Assembly (NCBI GenBank): GCA_016234495.1
Contig: JACRBI010000038.1
Location: 124,001-188,000 of the forward strand
Origin: Chloroflexota bacterium
GTDB lineage: Bacteria > Chloroflexota > Anaerolineae > Anaerolineales > Villigracilaceae
Length of the DNA: 64,000 nt
Reading direction: 5' to 3'
Part shown: piece after piece, positions 16,867 through 26,616 of the stretch
Layout: each line of letters begins with the position of its first letter
How positions within the stretch are numbered: the stretch's first letter is position 1
Notes under the pieces: generated by a model
The model's input: the letters and a program-made list of their open reading frames with translations, nothing else
What the model was told of the DNA's origin: nothing
Databases searched by the model: none
Program-made: the position numbers and the translations under genes

Positions 16867-18193
16867 ATATTTTGAATTGGTTCGCCAAAATTTCTGGATC
16901 GATCGCTGGCTGCTTGCAAACAAAGCCTTCGCACACATACGCGGTTGCCTTCCCATTTCTCAGCACGCGGTTATTAAGCAAAGCTGGAGCATTCCCAGGT
17001 GGGGGATATGAGGATGCGGCCGCCACCACACTCGGTCTGTATTCTGCTCGAATAACTTTAAGCATCCGCTCGAACATTTCCTCACCCGCTTCGCCCAACA
17101 CTGCAATCTGCTTCGTGTTCCCCTGTGCATTTTCCGCCGCTGACAGCCATCTCGCAAACCCCAGCGGATACCTCAAGGCCGAGTCGCTTACGATCGCCAA
17201 GGTTTGTTCTGCCAGATCACGATATTTCCCATCACCTGTGTATGCCGCTAATTTTAATAACACCTCACACGCCAGTGCATTTCCTGAAGGCGTTGCATTA
17301 TCTGAAATATCTTTCGGGCGAATGAGCAAAGTCTCGCCGTCATGCGGGGTGTCAAAAAATCCGCTTTCGAGGTCGCTAAACTTTTCGATCATTTCATCTG
17401 CGAGTTCGTGGGCGGAGGTAAACCACTTGTTATCAAAATCGGTTTGATATAACTCAAGCAACCCTAGAATCAACGCAGCGTAATCTTCAAGAAAGACTGC
17501 TCTCGTGGTTGCGCCATCCCGCCAAGCCCGGCACAGTTGGCCGTTTGGCCTCAGGGCTGAAAGCAGGAAATCTGCGCTGCGGGTAGCCACTTTGTAATAG
17601 CTTATGTCCTTGCGAGGAGGCAGCTCTTCCCGACGAAGCAATCCTGCCATTGGAGTTGAGATTGCTTCGTCACTACCGTGGCTCGCAATGACGTTTTCGC
17701 CAAATACCCGTGCCGCTTCTGCAAACGCCGCCAACATGAGGCCATTCCAGGCAGTGAGGATTTTGTCGTCGGTGGCGGGGCGGGGGCGCGAGGCGCGGAC
17801 GGTATAAAGCCGGGAATGAGATTCTGCCAGTTTGACGGGAACAGCTTCCAGATTAAGTTTGAAGCGGGCGGCGAGGGATGCGTCATCCAACATTCGATGA
17901 AGAACCGTCTTTCCTTCCCAGTTGCCGGTGATGGAGATGCCGTAAGCCGCTTCAAAAAATTCCGAATCATCTTTTAGGGCTTCACGAATCTCTTCGAGAG
18001 TCCAAACATAGAATTTACCCTCCTCGCCTTCTGAGTCTGCATCAAGCGAGGAATAGAAGCCGCCCATTTCGTGGGTCATCTCGCGCATGACGAAGTTGAG
18101 TGTTTCTTCGACAACCTGTTTGAAGGCTGGTTCTTTTGTGACCTGCCACGCGTGCAAATATGCGCGGACAAGCAAGGCGTTATCGTTAAGCAT
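16865..18193 (-). pseudogene. 5'-truncated second copy of the YyaL/DUF255 (SPATA20-like) gene
   Basis: From HYEKMLNDNALL onward this frame aligns along its whole length with the upstream paralog ([52 protein letters not shown]), so it is the (alpha/alpha)6-barrel part. The N-terminal thioredoxin-like domain with CHWCH, about 270 residues, is missing. The open frame runs back to 18382, but that part overlaps the upstream gene in another frame and has no homology. It also carries a ~30-residue insertion caused by a palindromic repeat. Probably a decaying duplicate; expression from ATG 18193 cannot be excluded. Confidence 0.7.
17605..17693. repeat. ~90-bp palindromic repeat inserted in frame in a coding sequence
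   Basis: An imperfect inverted repeat with inner arms CGACGAAGCAATC (17631-17643) and GATTGCTTCGTC (17660-17671), and outer parts containing TTGCGAGG and GCTCGCAATGACG. This type of dispersed element, with GATTGCTTCG and CTCGCAATGACG, is found in several bacterial groups. It adds about 30 residues (ASHGSDEAISTPMAGLLRRE and on) between RVFGE and SYYKVATRS, exactly where the intact paralog has none, and keeps the frame open. Confidence 0.75.
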
Positions 18194-18278
18194 TTTTTCG
18201 TAATGGTGTACCCAATCGTACAAACGGAGTTGTGTTTTCAGCACGGTTATCAGTCGGTAGTTATGGTCTGATGGCTCA

Positions 18279-20333
18279 CTAAGGATTTGAGTTGCCCGCC
18301 AGTTGGGACTCCATCTCAATGGGCGAATTGACAGGCTGTAAACAAACAAATCCCTGACACACATAGGCTGTTGGGAGATCATTAAATAAAGGTCTATCCT
18401 TCAGCAAGGCTGGCGCATCCGGCTCCGGTGGGTAAGCGGAAATCGCTGTTACCTGTCGGGGCCGGAACGTTTTCCAAAGGGTATTCAATAATTCTTTGGT
18501 TTCAGTATGCTGTGAGTCACCTATAATTGCCACTTCACGAGTCGGACCGACAGCAAAATCAGCCGCGCACAACCATTGTGCGAAGGCAGTTGGATAACGT
18601 AGCATGGCCCCATATACTGAGGAAAGCATCTCCTCGGCAAGATCTCGCCAATCCGTCCTATCCCCATACGCTGCCAGCTCGAGTAGGGCAGTAGCGGCGA
18701 GTGCATTCCCAGACGGGGTGGCATTGTCCTGAACATCTTTCGGACGTACAAGGAGGGTTTCATGGTCGTCGCGGGTATCGAAAAAACCTCCATTGGGATC
18801 AATGAAGTGTTCAACCATTTCATCTGCGAGTTTCAAAGCCGAAAGATACCATTCCTTATTCGGATCGGATTGATATAACGCCAAAAGCGCCAAAATCAGA
18901 CCGGCATAATCTTCCAAGTAGGCATTGTGCTTTGCTTGTCCCTCGCGCCAGGATCGGTGTAGCCGATTATTTACGTAAAGATTATCCAACAAGAAATGTG
19001 TATTACGAATGGCAACTTGAAGATAATCCTGCCTATTCAAATAACGTCCAGCCTCTGCGAAGGCTTTGAGCATCAGGGAATTCCACATTACAAGTACTTT
19101 GTCGTCGGTGGCTGGGCGGATGCGTGAACTTCTTGCTTCTAAAAGTTTTGCGTGACATTTGGACAATTTCTGCCAAAGTTCTTCTTGCTCCATTTTAAAG
19201 CGGGCTGCGAGTGTGGAATCATCCAGGGCACGTTGCAGGATGGTTTTGCCTTCCCAGTTCCCTGATGGGTTAATGCCATACGCAGTTTTGAAAAAGTCGA
19301 AGTCCGAACCGAGTGCCCTCTCGAGTTCGTCTTGAGTCCAGACATAGAATTTCCCTTCTTCACCTTCTGAGTCGGCATCCAAGCTGCTGAAAAATCCACC
19401 TTCCGAATGGGTTAATTCGCGCAGGACAAAATCCAGCGTCTCCTCGCAAATCCTGCGATAGTCGGTGTTGCCAGTGACCAAATACCCGTGCAGATATGCC
19501 AGGGCTAATTGGGCGATATCATATGTCATTTTTTCAAAGTGAGGCGTTCTCCAAAAATTATCGACGCTATAACGGGAAAAACCACCGCCAACGACATCAT
19601 ACATTCCACCACGAGACATGGCACTTAATACATGGGTGACAGCCTTTATGATTTGTTCACGTTGAGTTGTATCCGTGGTTGCGCGGCGTAAGAGAAATTC
19701 GATGGTCATGGGTTGTGGAAATTTCGGCGCCGAGCCCCAGCCTCCATACTCCCAATCGTAAGATTCAAGCAGGTTCTTTATAGCTGCTTCGAGAGCATCT
19801 GTTGTTATTTCATTTCTTTTCTCAGGCTTGTGTATGGGCGGACGAATGTGGTCGAGTACCTGGTTTCCAACCCGATCCACTTCCTGAATGTCTTCATGCC
19901 ATGCCTTGGCGATGTTTGACAATACTTCTTTGAAGGAAGGCATGTTATAACGCCGAACAGGTGGAAAGTATGTGCCGGCGTAAAACGGACGCAAGTCAGG
20001 TGTGAGGAAGACAGACATGGGCCAGCCGCCGGAGCCGGTCATGGCAACAGTAGCTTGCATATATATTCCATCTACATCTGGACGTTCTTCTCGATCCACT
20101 TTGATACTAATAAATTCTTGATTCATCAATGTAGCGGTTTCAAGGTCTTCAAAACTTTCCTCCCTCATGCGGTGACACCAGTGGCAGGCAGCATAACCGA
20201 TACTCAGAAAAATGGGCTTATTTTCAACTTTGGCTTTGCTCAGCGCTTCTTCACCCCAAGGATGCCAATCCACGGGATTATTTGCGTGTTGAAGCAGGTA
20301 AGGAGAGTTTTCCGAGACAAGATGGTTAGGCAT
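18279..20333 (-). CDS. YyaL/SPATA20-family protein: thioredoxin-like domain plus six-hairpin barrel (DUF255)
   Basis: 684 residues, full length. N-terminal thioredoxin fold with the hallmark [18 protein letters not shown] and [20 protein letters not shown], then an (alpha/alpha)6 barrel like N-acylglucosamine epimerases ([36 protein letters not shown]). Family function is not settled; a protein-folding or sugar-related role has been suggested. It is directly followed by a truncated copy of itself, showing a tandem duplication. The 233 bp upstream (20334-20566) separate it from the transpeptidase gene and hold nothing I recognise. Confidence 0.9.
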   Translation of the reverse strand: MPNHLVSENSPYLLQHANNPVDWHPWGEEALSKAKVENKPIFLSIGYAACHWCHRMREESFEDLETATLMNQEFISIKVDREERPDVDGIYMQATVAMTGSGGWPMSVFLTPDLRPFYAGTYFPPVRRYNMPSFKEVLSNIAKAWHEDIQEVDRVGNQVLDHIRPPIHKPEKRNEITTDALEAAIKNLLESYDWEYGGWGSAPKFPQPMTIEFLLRRATTDTTQREQIIKAVTHVLSAMSRGGMYDVVGGGFSRYSVDNFWRTPHFEKMTYDIAQLALAYLHGYLVTGNTDYRRICEETLDFVLRELTHSEGGFFSSLDADSEGEEGKFYVWTQDELERALGSDFDFFKTAYGINPSGNWEGKTILQRALDDSTLAARFKMEQEELWQKLSKCHAKLLEARSSRIRPATDDKVLVMWNSLMLKAFAEAGRYLNRQDYLQVAIRNTHFLLDNLYVNNRLHRSWREGQAKHNAYLEDYAGLILALLALYQSDPNKEWYLSALKLADEMVEHFIDPNGGFFDTRDDHETLLVRPKDVQDNATPSGNALAATALLELAAYGDRTDWRDLAEEMLSSVYGAMLRYPTAFAQWLCAADFAVGPTREVAIIGDSQHTETKELLNTLWKTFRPRQVTAISAYPPEPDAPALLKDRPLFNDLPTAYVCQGFVCLQPVNSPIEMESQLAGNSNP

Positions 20334-20566
20334 TGAATACCTCTATGAGTAAATTCAAGAATAACTTGTGGAAGATTATAGCCCATGCTGATAAGTGGCA
20401 AGGGAAAATGTTGATGTAAGATTTTTATGGGCATTATTGTATACATGATATATATCACATTAGGCAAACCCGATTGCGGTTGTGATGCCATATTGCCTGT
20501 ATAACATATAGAGCCATTTTAATGATTTTGATGAGCGAGTATCCCTAACATGTCGTTCGGTTGAAA

Positions 20567-21667
20567 TTAGAATTCCTGTTTTTCAACTTTTACTTTTGTC
20601 CCGCCCGGCATCTCCACTGTGACATCACCCGGATCATACAGAACTTGGGGCTGGCTCCATCGAAAGATCCATTTTGCATCCTCTGGGCTGGCATTGACAC
20701 AGCCTCTTGAAGACGGCTCTCCATAGTTGTTATGCCAGTAGGTGGAATGAATTGCAACTCCTGTTCCGACAAATAGGCTAACCCAACCTACTGCCGGCAG
20801 ACTCCATCCTGCCGAGGCACTGCCACCGCTCAATGGAAGAGATATTGCCTTTCGCCAGATGGGAAATTCACCAACAGGTGTTTCCCACACGTTCACACGG
20901 TTGCCCCAGGCATCATATAACGCACCGCTTGAAATACGTGCAAAATGGACTTCGTTCTCACCCTCAAAGCAGGATAAGGTTTGATAATCAATATTGACAA
21001 CGATTCGTTTTTCTTCTGCAAGTGGGTTGACGGGGGATATTTCATCCGAAGTTAAAGGTCGAAATGCTTCAGCGGGACCCCAGAACAAATCACCGGATCC
21101 ATATTTTTCGTTGAGACGATACCAGGTCTGACCATTCGCTTCGGCTCGGATTTGATCCACCCAGACAACCTGGCTATAAACAAAACGGGGAGGTAATCCA
21201 ATGGATTCGCGATATTGAAGCCAGGGTGCGCGTGCAGGAGGGTTTTCAAGAGTTAAGTCCACATACGGGATCGTGACCTCCACCCACATCCCTTGTCCCA
21301 GACTTGTAGATGGTAATGTATCCATAGCCGCGTTTTGCTGGTTGTAAACGGGTTGCAGGTTTCCACCCCAGATGAATCCATAGGGAGTTTCGACCCAGCG
21401 TTGATTGATTCGCCCGGGCATTGACCCAACAGACTCGCGAATCCAAGGAACCACATTATCTTCATATAAAGCACCAATGATCTGGCTGCCCTCGTCGGGT
21501 CGTATGAAGACATCTACCTTGCCAACTGTTACGCGGCCTAATTTGTCTGCCTGGGGAAACTCAGGTAGATCCTGTTTTGCAAATGGTCGAAAGGCAATCG
21601 CACCTGCGCCAAGCGCGGCGAGTTTGAGAAAATCACGGCGCGAGACAGGGTTATAGTTTTTTCTCAT
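20567..21667 (-). CDS. L,D-transpeptidase with twin-arginine signal
   Basis: Forms 3-3 peptidoglycan cross-links or attaches proteins outside the membrane. From ATG 21667 it has 366 residues: Tat-like signal [18 protein letters not shown], an SH3-like middle part, and the YkuD domain with His in [19 protein letters not shown]; the nucleophile is the Cys of SRGCVN (Arg replaces the common His). An earlier in-frame ATG at 21718 would put 17 residues before the signal, so I prefer the later one, which overlaps the upstream gene by 17 bp. Last gene of the operon starting at 22844. Confidence 0.9.
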   Translation of the reverse strand: MRKNYNPVSRRDFLKLAALGAGAIAFRPFAKQDLPEFPQADKLGRVTVGKVDVFIRPDEGSQIIGALYEDNVVPWIRESVGSMPGRINQRWVETPYGFIWGGNLQPVYNQQNAAMDTLPSTSLGQGMWVEVTIPYVDLTLENPPARAPWLQYRESIGLPPRFVYSQVVWVDQIRAEANGQTWYRLNEKYGSGDLFWGPAEAFRPLTSDEISPVNPLAEEKRIVVNIDYQTLSCFEGENEVHFARISSGALYDAWGNRVNVWETPVGEFPIWRKAISLPLSGGSASAGWSLPAVGWVSLFVGTGVAIHSTYWHNNYGEPSSRGCVNASPEDAKWIFRWSQPQVLYDPGDVTVEMPGGTKVKVEKQEF

Positions 21668-21881
21668 TATCGGATTCAACATGGATTGGAACGGGGTTCG
21701 GTTCATTTCCGTGGTCATGTCCCATCTGTCCCATCATGAGCAGGTGAGATAAGGGGCAAAGCAACGCGAGCCCTACAAGTAATGCTGTGTTCAGTGGAAT
21801 CTTGAAAAGAAATACAGCGGCAAAACCTGCAATTGGAAGCAGGCAGCAGATGAGCATAATTAGCGTGTGTTTTTTGTTCAT
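21651..21881 (-). CDS. small DUF2933-like membrane protein
   Basis: 76 residues with two membrane helices ([20 protein letters not shown] and [18 protein letters not shown]) and a His/Asp/Glu-rich tail beginning [10 protein letters not shown]. The [14 protein letters not shown] segment matches the CPLxHLFMH-GHGGH pattern of DUF2933, seen also at 38881 and 53822. The His-rich tail suggests metal binding. Its end overlaps the transpeptidase gene. Confidence 0.8.
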   Translation of the reverse strand: MNKKHTLIMLICCLLPIAGFAAVFLFKIPLNTALLVGLALLCPLSHLLMMGQMGHDHGNEPNPVPIHVESDNEKKL

Positions 21882-21903
21882 GGTTATCTCCTTTTGTGAA
21901 CTT

Positions 21904-22374
21904 TTATTTCAACTCCCATTCAAAGATACGAGTGGGGGCGTCAACATTAGTGATAGTGAGTGTAAGTTTCGTCGCGCCTTCGAGGATGGACTTGCCGTCC
22001 TTTGTTGCGGGAAAGATTAACTTGCCTTCGACATGATGACCGCCGCGCGGCGCGTCCCAGAGAGTTGATTCCACACTAACGCCTGTGTCAGTAGTGAGAG
22101 TAGATAGTGTTGCCAGATCCATGCTTAGGTCAATGGAGTGAGTGGTCATCACCACATCGAACTCGAATGTTTCAGTCGGCGAGTCAAGATTTAGTGGGGT
22201 GATTTCGAAGATAATTTCGCCTTGCTCATCAATACGCATAGCAGAGTCATTTGAAGGGGAAGAAGACTCTCCCGAAACGGGAGCAGGCTGAGGGTCGTTC
22301 TGAGCGACAGTCGCGGAACATGCGGAAAGCACAAGTGATAAAGTCAAAAGCGCGGGTAGAAGAATTCGTTTCAT
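21904..22374 (-). CDS. lipoprotein, unknown
   Basis: 156 residues with lipobox LVLSAC (Cys19), a Ser/Pro-rich linker, then a beta-rich domain of about 110 residues ([49 protein letters not shown]). The pattern resembles an immunoglobulin-like or YtkA-like extracytoplasmic fold but I cannot name a family. Coupled by ATGA to the membrane protein upstream and in the same operon as a transpeptidase. Confidence 0.8.
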   Translation of the reverse strand: MKRILLPALLTLSLVLSACSATVAQNDPQPAPVSGESSSPSNDSAMRIDEQGEIIFEITPLNLDSPTETFEFDVVMTTHSIDLSMDLATLSTLTTDTGVSVESTLWDAPRGGHHVEGKLIFPATKDGKSILEGATKLTLTITNVDAPTRIFEWELK

Positions 22375-22844
22375 ATTGTCTCCAGAATAGGTTGAAGTTT
22401 TTGTCGTTCACGATAAAGCACAAAGAGCATTACGCCAATTCCAATCAGATTCATGACAAGACCAATAAGCATGAACGGGCGTTGGTAGCGGGTGAGAAAA
22501 CTCGCCGCCGCGCTGAGTCCGAGAATGGGCAAAACATCAGTGACATGATGGATACAACAGGCGACCATAGCGGTGGCGGATGTGCCACCACTTGCGCCTA
22601 TCATGGAACCTGTGTGACCTGTGGATGTAATTGGAATGAAGAGACGAAATCGCAAAATGGTATAGAGGGCGGCTTGAACCCCAAAGCCGACAATGATCGG
22701 GATGACATACCAGCGGTCACGTATGAATTGCGAGGAGGCGTACTCCCAGCCTTGCGCCCAGGTGAGAATGCCTATGTAGAATGAAGCAATGAAGGCAGAG
22801 CCGAGCAGTAAGGCTGCGAGGGGAATTAGATAACGTTTCACCAT
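22371..22844 (-). CDS. membrane protein with CCIHH motif, possible metal transport
   Basis: 157 residues from ATG 22844, chosen for its AAGGAGA site 5 bp upstream. Four likely membrane segments; the third region carries AMVACCIHHVTDVLPILG, a Cys-Cys-x-His-His cluster next to or inside the membrane. Such vicinal cysteines occur in MerT/MerC-type and copper-handling membrane proteins, but I cannot assign it to one. First gene of a four-gene operon (this, lipoprotein, DUF2933-like, L,D-transpeptidase). Confidence 0.75.
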   Translation of the reverse strand: MVKRYLIPLAALLLGSAFIASFYIGILTWAQGWEYASSQFIRDRWYVIPIIVGFGVQAALYTILRFRLFIPITSTGHTGSMIGASGGTSATAMVACCIHHVTDVLPILGLSAAASFLTRYQRPFMLIGLVMNLIGIGVMLFVLYRERQKLQPILETI

Positions 22845-22860
22845 GAATCTCCTTTTACTC

Positions 22861-22929
22861 ATCATAGCTTTTGTGTCTGTGGGCGTCTTGCGCCAGATTG
22901 CTTCAATATAGATAAGCAATTCTGCTTAT
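22861..22929 (-). promoter_or_regulatory. regulon promoter 1 (minus strand, for the 22844 operon)
   Basis: Distal inverted repeat ATAAGCA-ATTC-TGCTTAT (22912-22929, perfect arms). On the minus strand the proximal element GGCGCAA begins at 22894 and the -10 TATGAT occupies 22866-22861. Spacings are 24 and 28. On the plus strand a TAGGAT at 22952 could let the same repeat serve the YHS gene at 23007. Confidence 0.8.
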
Positions 22930-23006
22930 AGGGACCAACAAAAGAACCTGTTAGGATGGAATGAATAAGATTTTGGAAGTTAACTATCTTATGATGGAGG
23001 AAAACC

Positions 23007-23207
23007 ATGAGTGGTTTCAATATGCAAAGATTTAATGCGACGGGTCAGACGTTTGAGATTGACCCTGTATGTGAAATGAAGGTTGATCCACAGAATCCAC
23101 CCTTCAAGATTTTGTATAAGGACAAGATGTATTATTTTTGTTCCGCAGTATGCAAACATTTGTTTGAACGTGTTCCAGAGAAATATATCAAGACAGAAGA
23201 GACTTAA
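23007..23207 (+). CDS. YHS-domain protein
   Basis: 66 residues, nearly all YHS domain: DPVCEMKVDPQNPPFKI, then YYFCSAVCKHLFERVPEKYI. The three cysteines (VCEM, FC, VCK) are the likely metal ligands. YHS/TRASH domains bind copper or other soft metals and occur alone or on pumps and oxidases. A good GGAGG lies 8 bp before the ATG. Divergent from the 22844 operon and sharing its regulatory repeat. Confidence 0.88.
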   Translation: MSGFNMQRFNATGQTFEIDPVCEMKVDPQNPPFKILYKDKMYYFCSAVCKHLFERVPEKYIKTEET

Positions 23208-23289
23208 TCATTTGGCTGTCCGCATTTTCGCCTCTTTGCGAATAGACGATGCTGTCGTCAACAAGAGGAATTGGACAAATAGCATTGTG

Positions 23290-23335
23290 TTAGGCAATAG
23301 TGCTTATATTCAACTTCATTTGAATGCTGTATAAG
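23290..23335 (+). promoter_or_regulatory. regulon-type site before the beta-propeller gene (variant spacing)
   Basis: Inverted repeat TTAGGCA-ATAG-TGCTTAT (23290-23307) and TGCTGTA at 23325 (24 bp on). No -10 is seen at the usual +28, but TATAAG at 23330-23335 lies 31.5 bp from the repeat centre, the same distance as TAGGAT from promoter 1's repeat. The repeat would sit near -43. Confidence 0.6.
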
Positions 23336-23376
23336 ATTAATCGTTATTCAGCAAATCTCAAAGGAGTTGAAAGAAA

Positions 23377-24489
23377 ATGAAACAACCAGTAATTGGGAAG
23401 GTAATCGTCCTACTCTTGGCAGCTACAGCCGTTTTGAGCGCATGTAGTGGCACTGCAAGCCAGTCCACTGCGGACCAGCCTACAGCAATTCCACCAACGG
23501 CAAGTCAGCCAAAAGCAGATGTAGTGGGAACGGTGTGGGTGGCTGATGAGGAAGGCAACAGTATCACAGTGATCGATGCGGCCACGAATCAGGTGCTGAC
23601 GACGCTGACTGGAATCGAAGGCGCGCATAACTTGCAAGTTGCCCCCGATGGAAAAACGGTCTGGGCGGTCAGCGGGCATGATTCGCTTGCCATCATGATC
23701 GATGCTGTAACCTACGAGGTTCATGGTGTTGTTCCCACAGGAATGATGCCTGCGCATATCGTCCTTACGCCCGATGGTAAAAAAGCGTATGTCACCAATG
23801 GTGAGGATGACACGGTTACAGTGATCGATGTGGAGACGATGACTGCGACTGCCACGATCACCGTCGGCGACTACCCGCACGGTCTGCGCGTCAGCCCTGA
23901 TGGGAAATGGGTCTATGTCGCCAATGCCAAATCCACCTCGTTGAGTTTGATTGATACGCAACAGGATGTGAAAGCCGCCGATATTGAAGTGGGCGAGCGT
24001 CCTGTGCAGGTCGGTTTTTCGCCCGATGGCATGTTCAACTATTTTTCGTTGAATGGCGAAAACTCGCTCGGCAAAGTGGATGTATCCACACGTGAACTGG
24101 TCGGCAAAGTGGAGGTGGGTGGAGGTCCTATTCAGGTCTTTGTAACGCCAAACAACAAGTACATCCTTGTCGCCAACCAGGGAACGAAGGACAACCCAAG
24201 CACGAACGTTTCAGTGGTGGATGTCGCAACGTTCACTGTTGTAACATCCATTGAAACAGGACAGGGTGCGCATGGCGTGGTTATTGACCCATCCAGCCGT
24301 TACGCCTATATCAGCAACATCTACGGGAACACGGCTTCGGTTATTGACCTTGAAACTCTGACAGTCATCGCCACCGTCCCCACCAGCGCAGCCCCAAATG
24401 GCATCAGTTTTTCACCACTCCCTGCGCCGTCGAATGTTCCTGCTGAGATCGAATTGAATATCGCAATGGATGGGATGCAAATGCCGTAA
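23377..24489 (+). CDS. YVTN-family beta-propeller lipoprotein
   Basis: 370 residues with lipobox VLSAC (Cys23), a Thr/Pro/Gln linker, then seven-bladed propeller repeats with the family signature (VLTPDGKKAYVTNGEDDTVT, VSPDGKWVYVANAKSTSLSL, NKYILVANQGTKDNPSTN, SSRYAYISNIYGNTASVIDL). Such proteins sit outside the membrane and are common beside multicopper oxidases and cytochromes. The C-terminus ends MDGMQMP, which might bind copper. Followed by a terminator. Confidence 0.92.
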   Translation: MKQPVIGKVIVLLLAATAVLSACSGTASQSTADQPTAIPPTASQPKADVVGTVWVADEEGNSITVIDAATNQVLTTLTGIEGAHNLQVAPDGKTVWAVSGHDSLAIMIDAVTYEVHGVVPTGMMPAHIVLTPDGKKAYVTNGEDDTVTVIDVETMTATATITVGDYPHGLRVSPDGKWVYVANAKSTSLSLIDTQQDVKAADIEVGERPVQVGFSPDGMFNYFSLNGENSLGKVDVSTRELVGKVEVGGGPIQVFVTPNNKYILVANQGTKDNPSTNVSVVDVATFTVVTSIETGQGAHGVVIDPSSRYAYISNIYGNTASVIDLETLTVIATVPTSAAPNGISFSPLPAPSNVPAEIELNIAMDGMQMP

Positions 24490-24515
24490 CCCATTGAACC
24501 ATTCTCCATTTTTCC

Positions 24516-24550
24516 AACTCCCTCGTTGCGTCCCTACGCGAGGGAGTTTT
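24516..24550 (+). terminator. intrinsic terminator after the beta-propeller gene
   Basis: AACTCCCTCG (24516-24525) pairs with CGAGGGAGTT (24539-24548), a 10-bp stem, followed by TTTC. The next regulon promoter starts immediately after it. Confidence 0.75.
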
Positions 24551-24551
24551 C

Positions 24552-24620
24552 ATAGGCAATTCTGCCTATTCACGAATACGCCACGCGGCTCTTCAAGTGA
24601 CTTGGAATATTCCATACAAT
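24552..24620 (+). promoter_or_regulatory. regulon promoter 2 (for 24657)
   Basis: ATAGGCA-ATTC-TGCCTAT (24552-24569, perfect arms); proximal GGCTCTT at 24587; -10 TACAAT 24615-24620. Spacings 24 and 28. Confidence 0.8.
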
Positions 24621-24656
24621 GGGACTATCAAATGAATGGGATTTTCCGAGGCTCCT

Positions 24657-25022
24657 ATGAATACTCTTCCGTTATTATCCATCAAACATCCTTCTGACGA
24701 AGCTTTGCAATGGACAAAGCAACAATTGTTGCAGGCGGGCTTGCGTCCAATACAAACTTTTGATTTGCATACCGCACGATTGGCGATGCACGATTGTCCC
24801 TGCCCAAATCATGGGACAGAGGAATGTGACTGCCAGATGGTGGTTCTATTGGTTTATGGGAAAGTAGCAGAACCTGCAACCTTGATTCTGCATGGTAATG
24901 ACGGACAAACCTGGGTTTCCATTGCGAACGATCCACAACAACGGACAGATACAAAATTGATTAATTCAATTCGGCAGGCGCTTGAAATCAAGGAGCCTGT
25001 TTCTATTTCACAGGCTGAGTAG
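24657..25022 (+). CDS. small cysteine-rich protein of an unnamed family (copy 1)
   Basis: 121 residues from ATG 24657 (an ATG at 24636 is also in frame). The core is FDLHTARLAMHDCPCPNHGT, then ECDCQMVVLLVYG, then a hydrophobic half ending with a helix. It shares this core with the protein at 46368 (FDLHVARQ, CLCPQHGT, CNCQMIVVLVYG). The four cysteines and the His of CxCPxHGTxxCxCQM look like a soft-metal site. Not recognised as a named family. No signal peptide, so cytosolic. Confidence 0.8.
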   Translation: MNTLPLLSIKHPSDEALQWTKQQLLQAGLRPIQTFDLHTARLAMHDCPCPNHGTEECDCQMVVLLVYGKVAEPATLILHGNDGQTWVSIANDPQQRTDTKLINSIRQALEIKEPVSISQAE

Positions 25023-25088
25023 GCAATTTTGCCTATCTTCAACCGCGTCAAATTGCGCTGGTTAGGAAATGGGGAATTCCTTATAGTT
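25019..25088 (+). promoter_or_regulatory. regulon promoter 3 (for the multicopper oxidase operon)
   Basis: GTAGGCA-ATTT-TGCCTAT (25019-25036; the inner TAGGCAA-TT-TTGCCTA is a perfect 7-2-7 repeat); proximal TGCGCTG at 25054; -10 TATAGT 25083-25088. Spacings 24 and 29. The repeat begins inside the stop of the preceding gene. Confidence 0.82.
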
Positions 25089-25117
25089 ACGGGCTATTCC
25101 AACTCTTGAGAGGAAAT

Positions 25118-26191
25118 ATGAAAATAAAGAAGATAATGATTTTTTCGCTGATTGCTCTGGCGTTGACACTATCAGCGTGCGCGCCTGCTGGTGTGCCATC
25201 AGATACCACGATGCCGATGGGCGACGACCCAATACTGACTGCCACCCCAGGCAGTATGATGGCTGATAATCCCGAAGCCGCGCACATGATGGAGCCGATC
25301 ACAGCCCCGAACGTTCAACCTGCCACTGAAACAATAGGTGGACAGCCACTTGCATATCGCGAGGAAGATGGTATCAAAGTATTTGAGCTGACAACAAAAG
25401 CGGTGCAATGGCCGATTTTGGATGGCGTTACAGTAACGGCATATACATACAATGGGACCGTACCTGGACCAATGATCCGGGTCACAGAAGGAGATCAAGT
25501 CAGGATCATCGTTAAGAATGAACTTCCTGATCCAACAACCATTCACTGGCATGGAGTCGAAGTCCCCAACGCGATGGATGGCGTACCTGGAGTCACACAG
25601 GATCCAATCCAGCCCGGTGAGACGTTCACGTATGAATTCACCGCCAAGCCCGCAGGCACGTTCATGTATCACTCACATTTTGAAGGTGATGTGCAGGTAA
25701 GCGCGGGTTTGTATGCCCCATTTATCATCGAACCAAAGGAACCTGAAGCCAATCCGCCTGCTGTGGACAAGGTTTTGATGATCTCTGAATTACGAATGAC
25801 GGATGGAGAGACCTTTGCCGCGATGCCGATGGGTGGCATGGAACCCAACTACTTCACAATCAACGGCAAGTCGTTCCCAGCCACGGAAACGATCACCGTC
25901 AAGAAAGGTGATTTGGTTCGGTTGCGCTTTATTGCAATCGGTCAATTTATCCATCCCATGCACCTGCATGGAATGCCCTTCAAAATCGTTGCGACCGATG
26001 GGCATCCTGTGCCAGAAGGCGCACAATTAACCAAGGATACAGTCAGTGTTGCACCAGGCGAACGATATGATATTGAATTCGTCGCTACAGAAACAGGGCA
26101 ATGGATGCTGCACTGTCACATCCTGCACCACACCACGAACGACAACGTTGAGCCAGGCGGCTTGATGTTGATGATCAATGTCACTGAATAA
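25118..26191 (+). CDS. multicopper oxidase (lipoprotein)
   Basis: 357 residues. Lipobox TLSAC (Cys21), a Met/Pro-rich linker, then cupredoxin domains carrying all four copper motifs: HWHG (~143), HSH (~184), HPMHLHG (~279) and HCHILHH (~331). So type 1 and trinuclear type 2/3 copper sites should form. Extracytoplasmic oxidation of Cu(I), other metals or phenols with oxygen is likely. Length is short for a three-domain laccase and fits a two-domain enzyme. First gene of an operon that also codes a two-component system. Confidence 0.92.
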   Translation: MKIKKIMIFSLIALALTLSACAPAGVPSDTTMPMGDDPILTATPGSMMADNPEAAHMMEPITAPNVQPATETIGGQPLAYREEDGIKVFELTTKAVQWPILDGVTVTAYTYNGTVPGPMIRVTEGDQVRIIVKNELPDPTTIHWHGVEVPNAMDGVPGVTQDPIQPGETFTYEFTAKPAGTFMYHSHFEGDVQVSAGLYAPFIIEPKEPEANPPAVDKVLMISELRMTDGETFAAMPMGGMEPNYFTINGKSFPATETITVKKGDLVRLRFIAIGQFIHPMHLHGMPFKIVATDGHPVPEGAQLTKDTVSVAPGERYDIEFVATETGQWMLHCHILHHTTNDNVEPGGLMLMINVTE

Positions 26192-26217
26192 TCATTTCAC
26201 TAAAAGGAGAAAGAACA

Positions 26218-26610
26218 ATGCGTAAATTTACCTTTGTTAGTCTGCTCGTTGCATTATCCGTTTTACTGGCGGCTTGCGGTAGCGCGGCAACACCTGCTGA
26301 CACAACTTCATCTGGGCAAGCGAACATTAAGTTGGAGACCAGTCCTGCCCCAGCCGTAAAGGGTGATATTGAATTGATCTTCACGATTACTGACGCCAGC
26401 GGTGCGGCAATCGAAGGCGCCAAAGTAGATGTGAATGCGGAACATCCTGCGATGGCGGGGATGGGTATGAGCGGCCAGGCCACCGAACAAGGTGGTGGAA
26501 AATATTCCATCAAAGCCAATTTCAGTGATGCTGGCGACTGGGCGTTGACCATCTACGTGCGTAAAGGTGAACTGGACTACAAGGAAGAAATCGAGTTCCC
26601 AATTCAGTAG
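26218..26610 (+). CDS. YtkA-like domain lipoprotein
   Basis: 130 residues. Lipobox VLLAAC (Cys20) and a YtkA/FixH-like immunoglobulin fold: IELIFTITDASGAAIEGAKV, AEHPAMAGMGMSG, GKYSIKANFSDAGDWALTIY. The His/Met stretch HPAMAGMGM is a likely Cu(I) site, as in periplasmic copper chaperones. Lies 26 bp after the multicopper oxidase and could feed it copper. Confidence 0.85.
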   Translation: MRKFTFVSLLVALSVLLAACGSAATPADTTSSGQANIKLETSPAPAVKGDIELIFTITDASGAAIEGAKVDVNAEHPAMAGMGMSGQATEQGGGKYSIKANFSDAGDWALTIYVRKGELDYKEEIEFPIQ

Positions 26611-26616
26611 CTCAAC

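Noticed and set aside
20460..20477. TTAGGCA near 20460 as a further regulon site for the DUF255 gene
   Set aside because: No matching second arm, proximal element or -10 at the fixed spacing on either strand.
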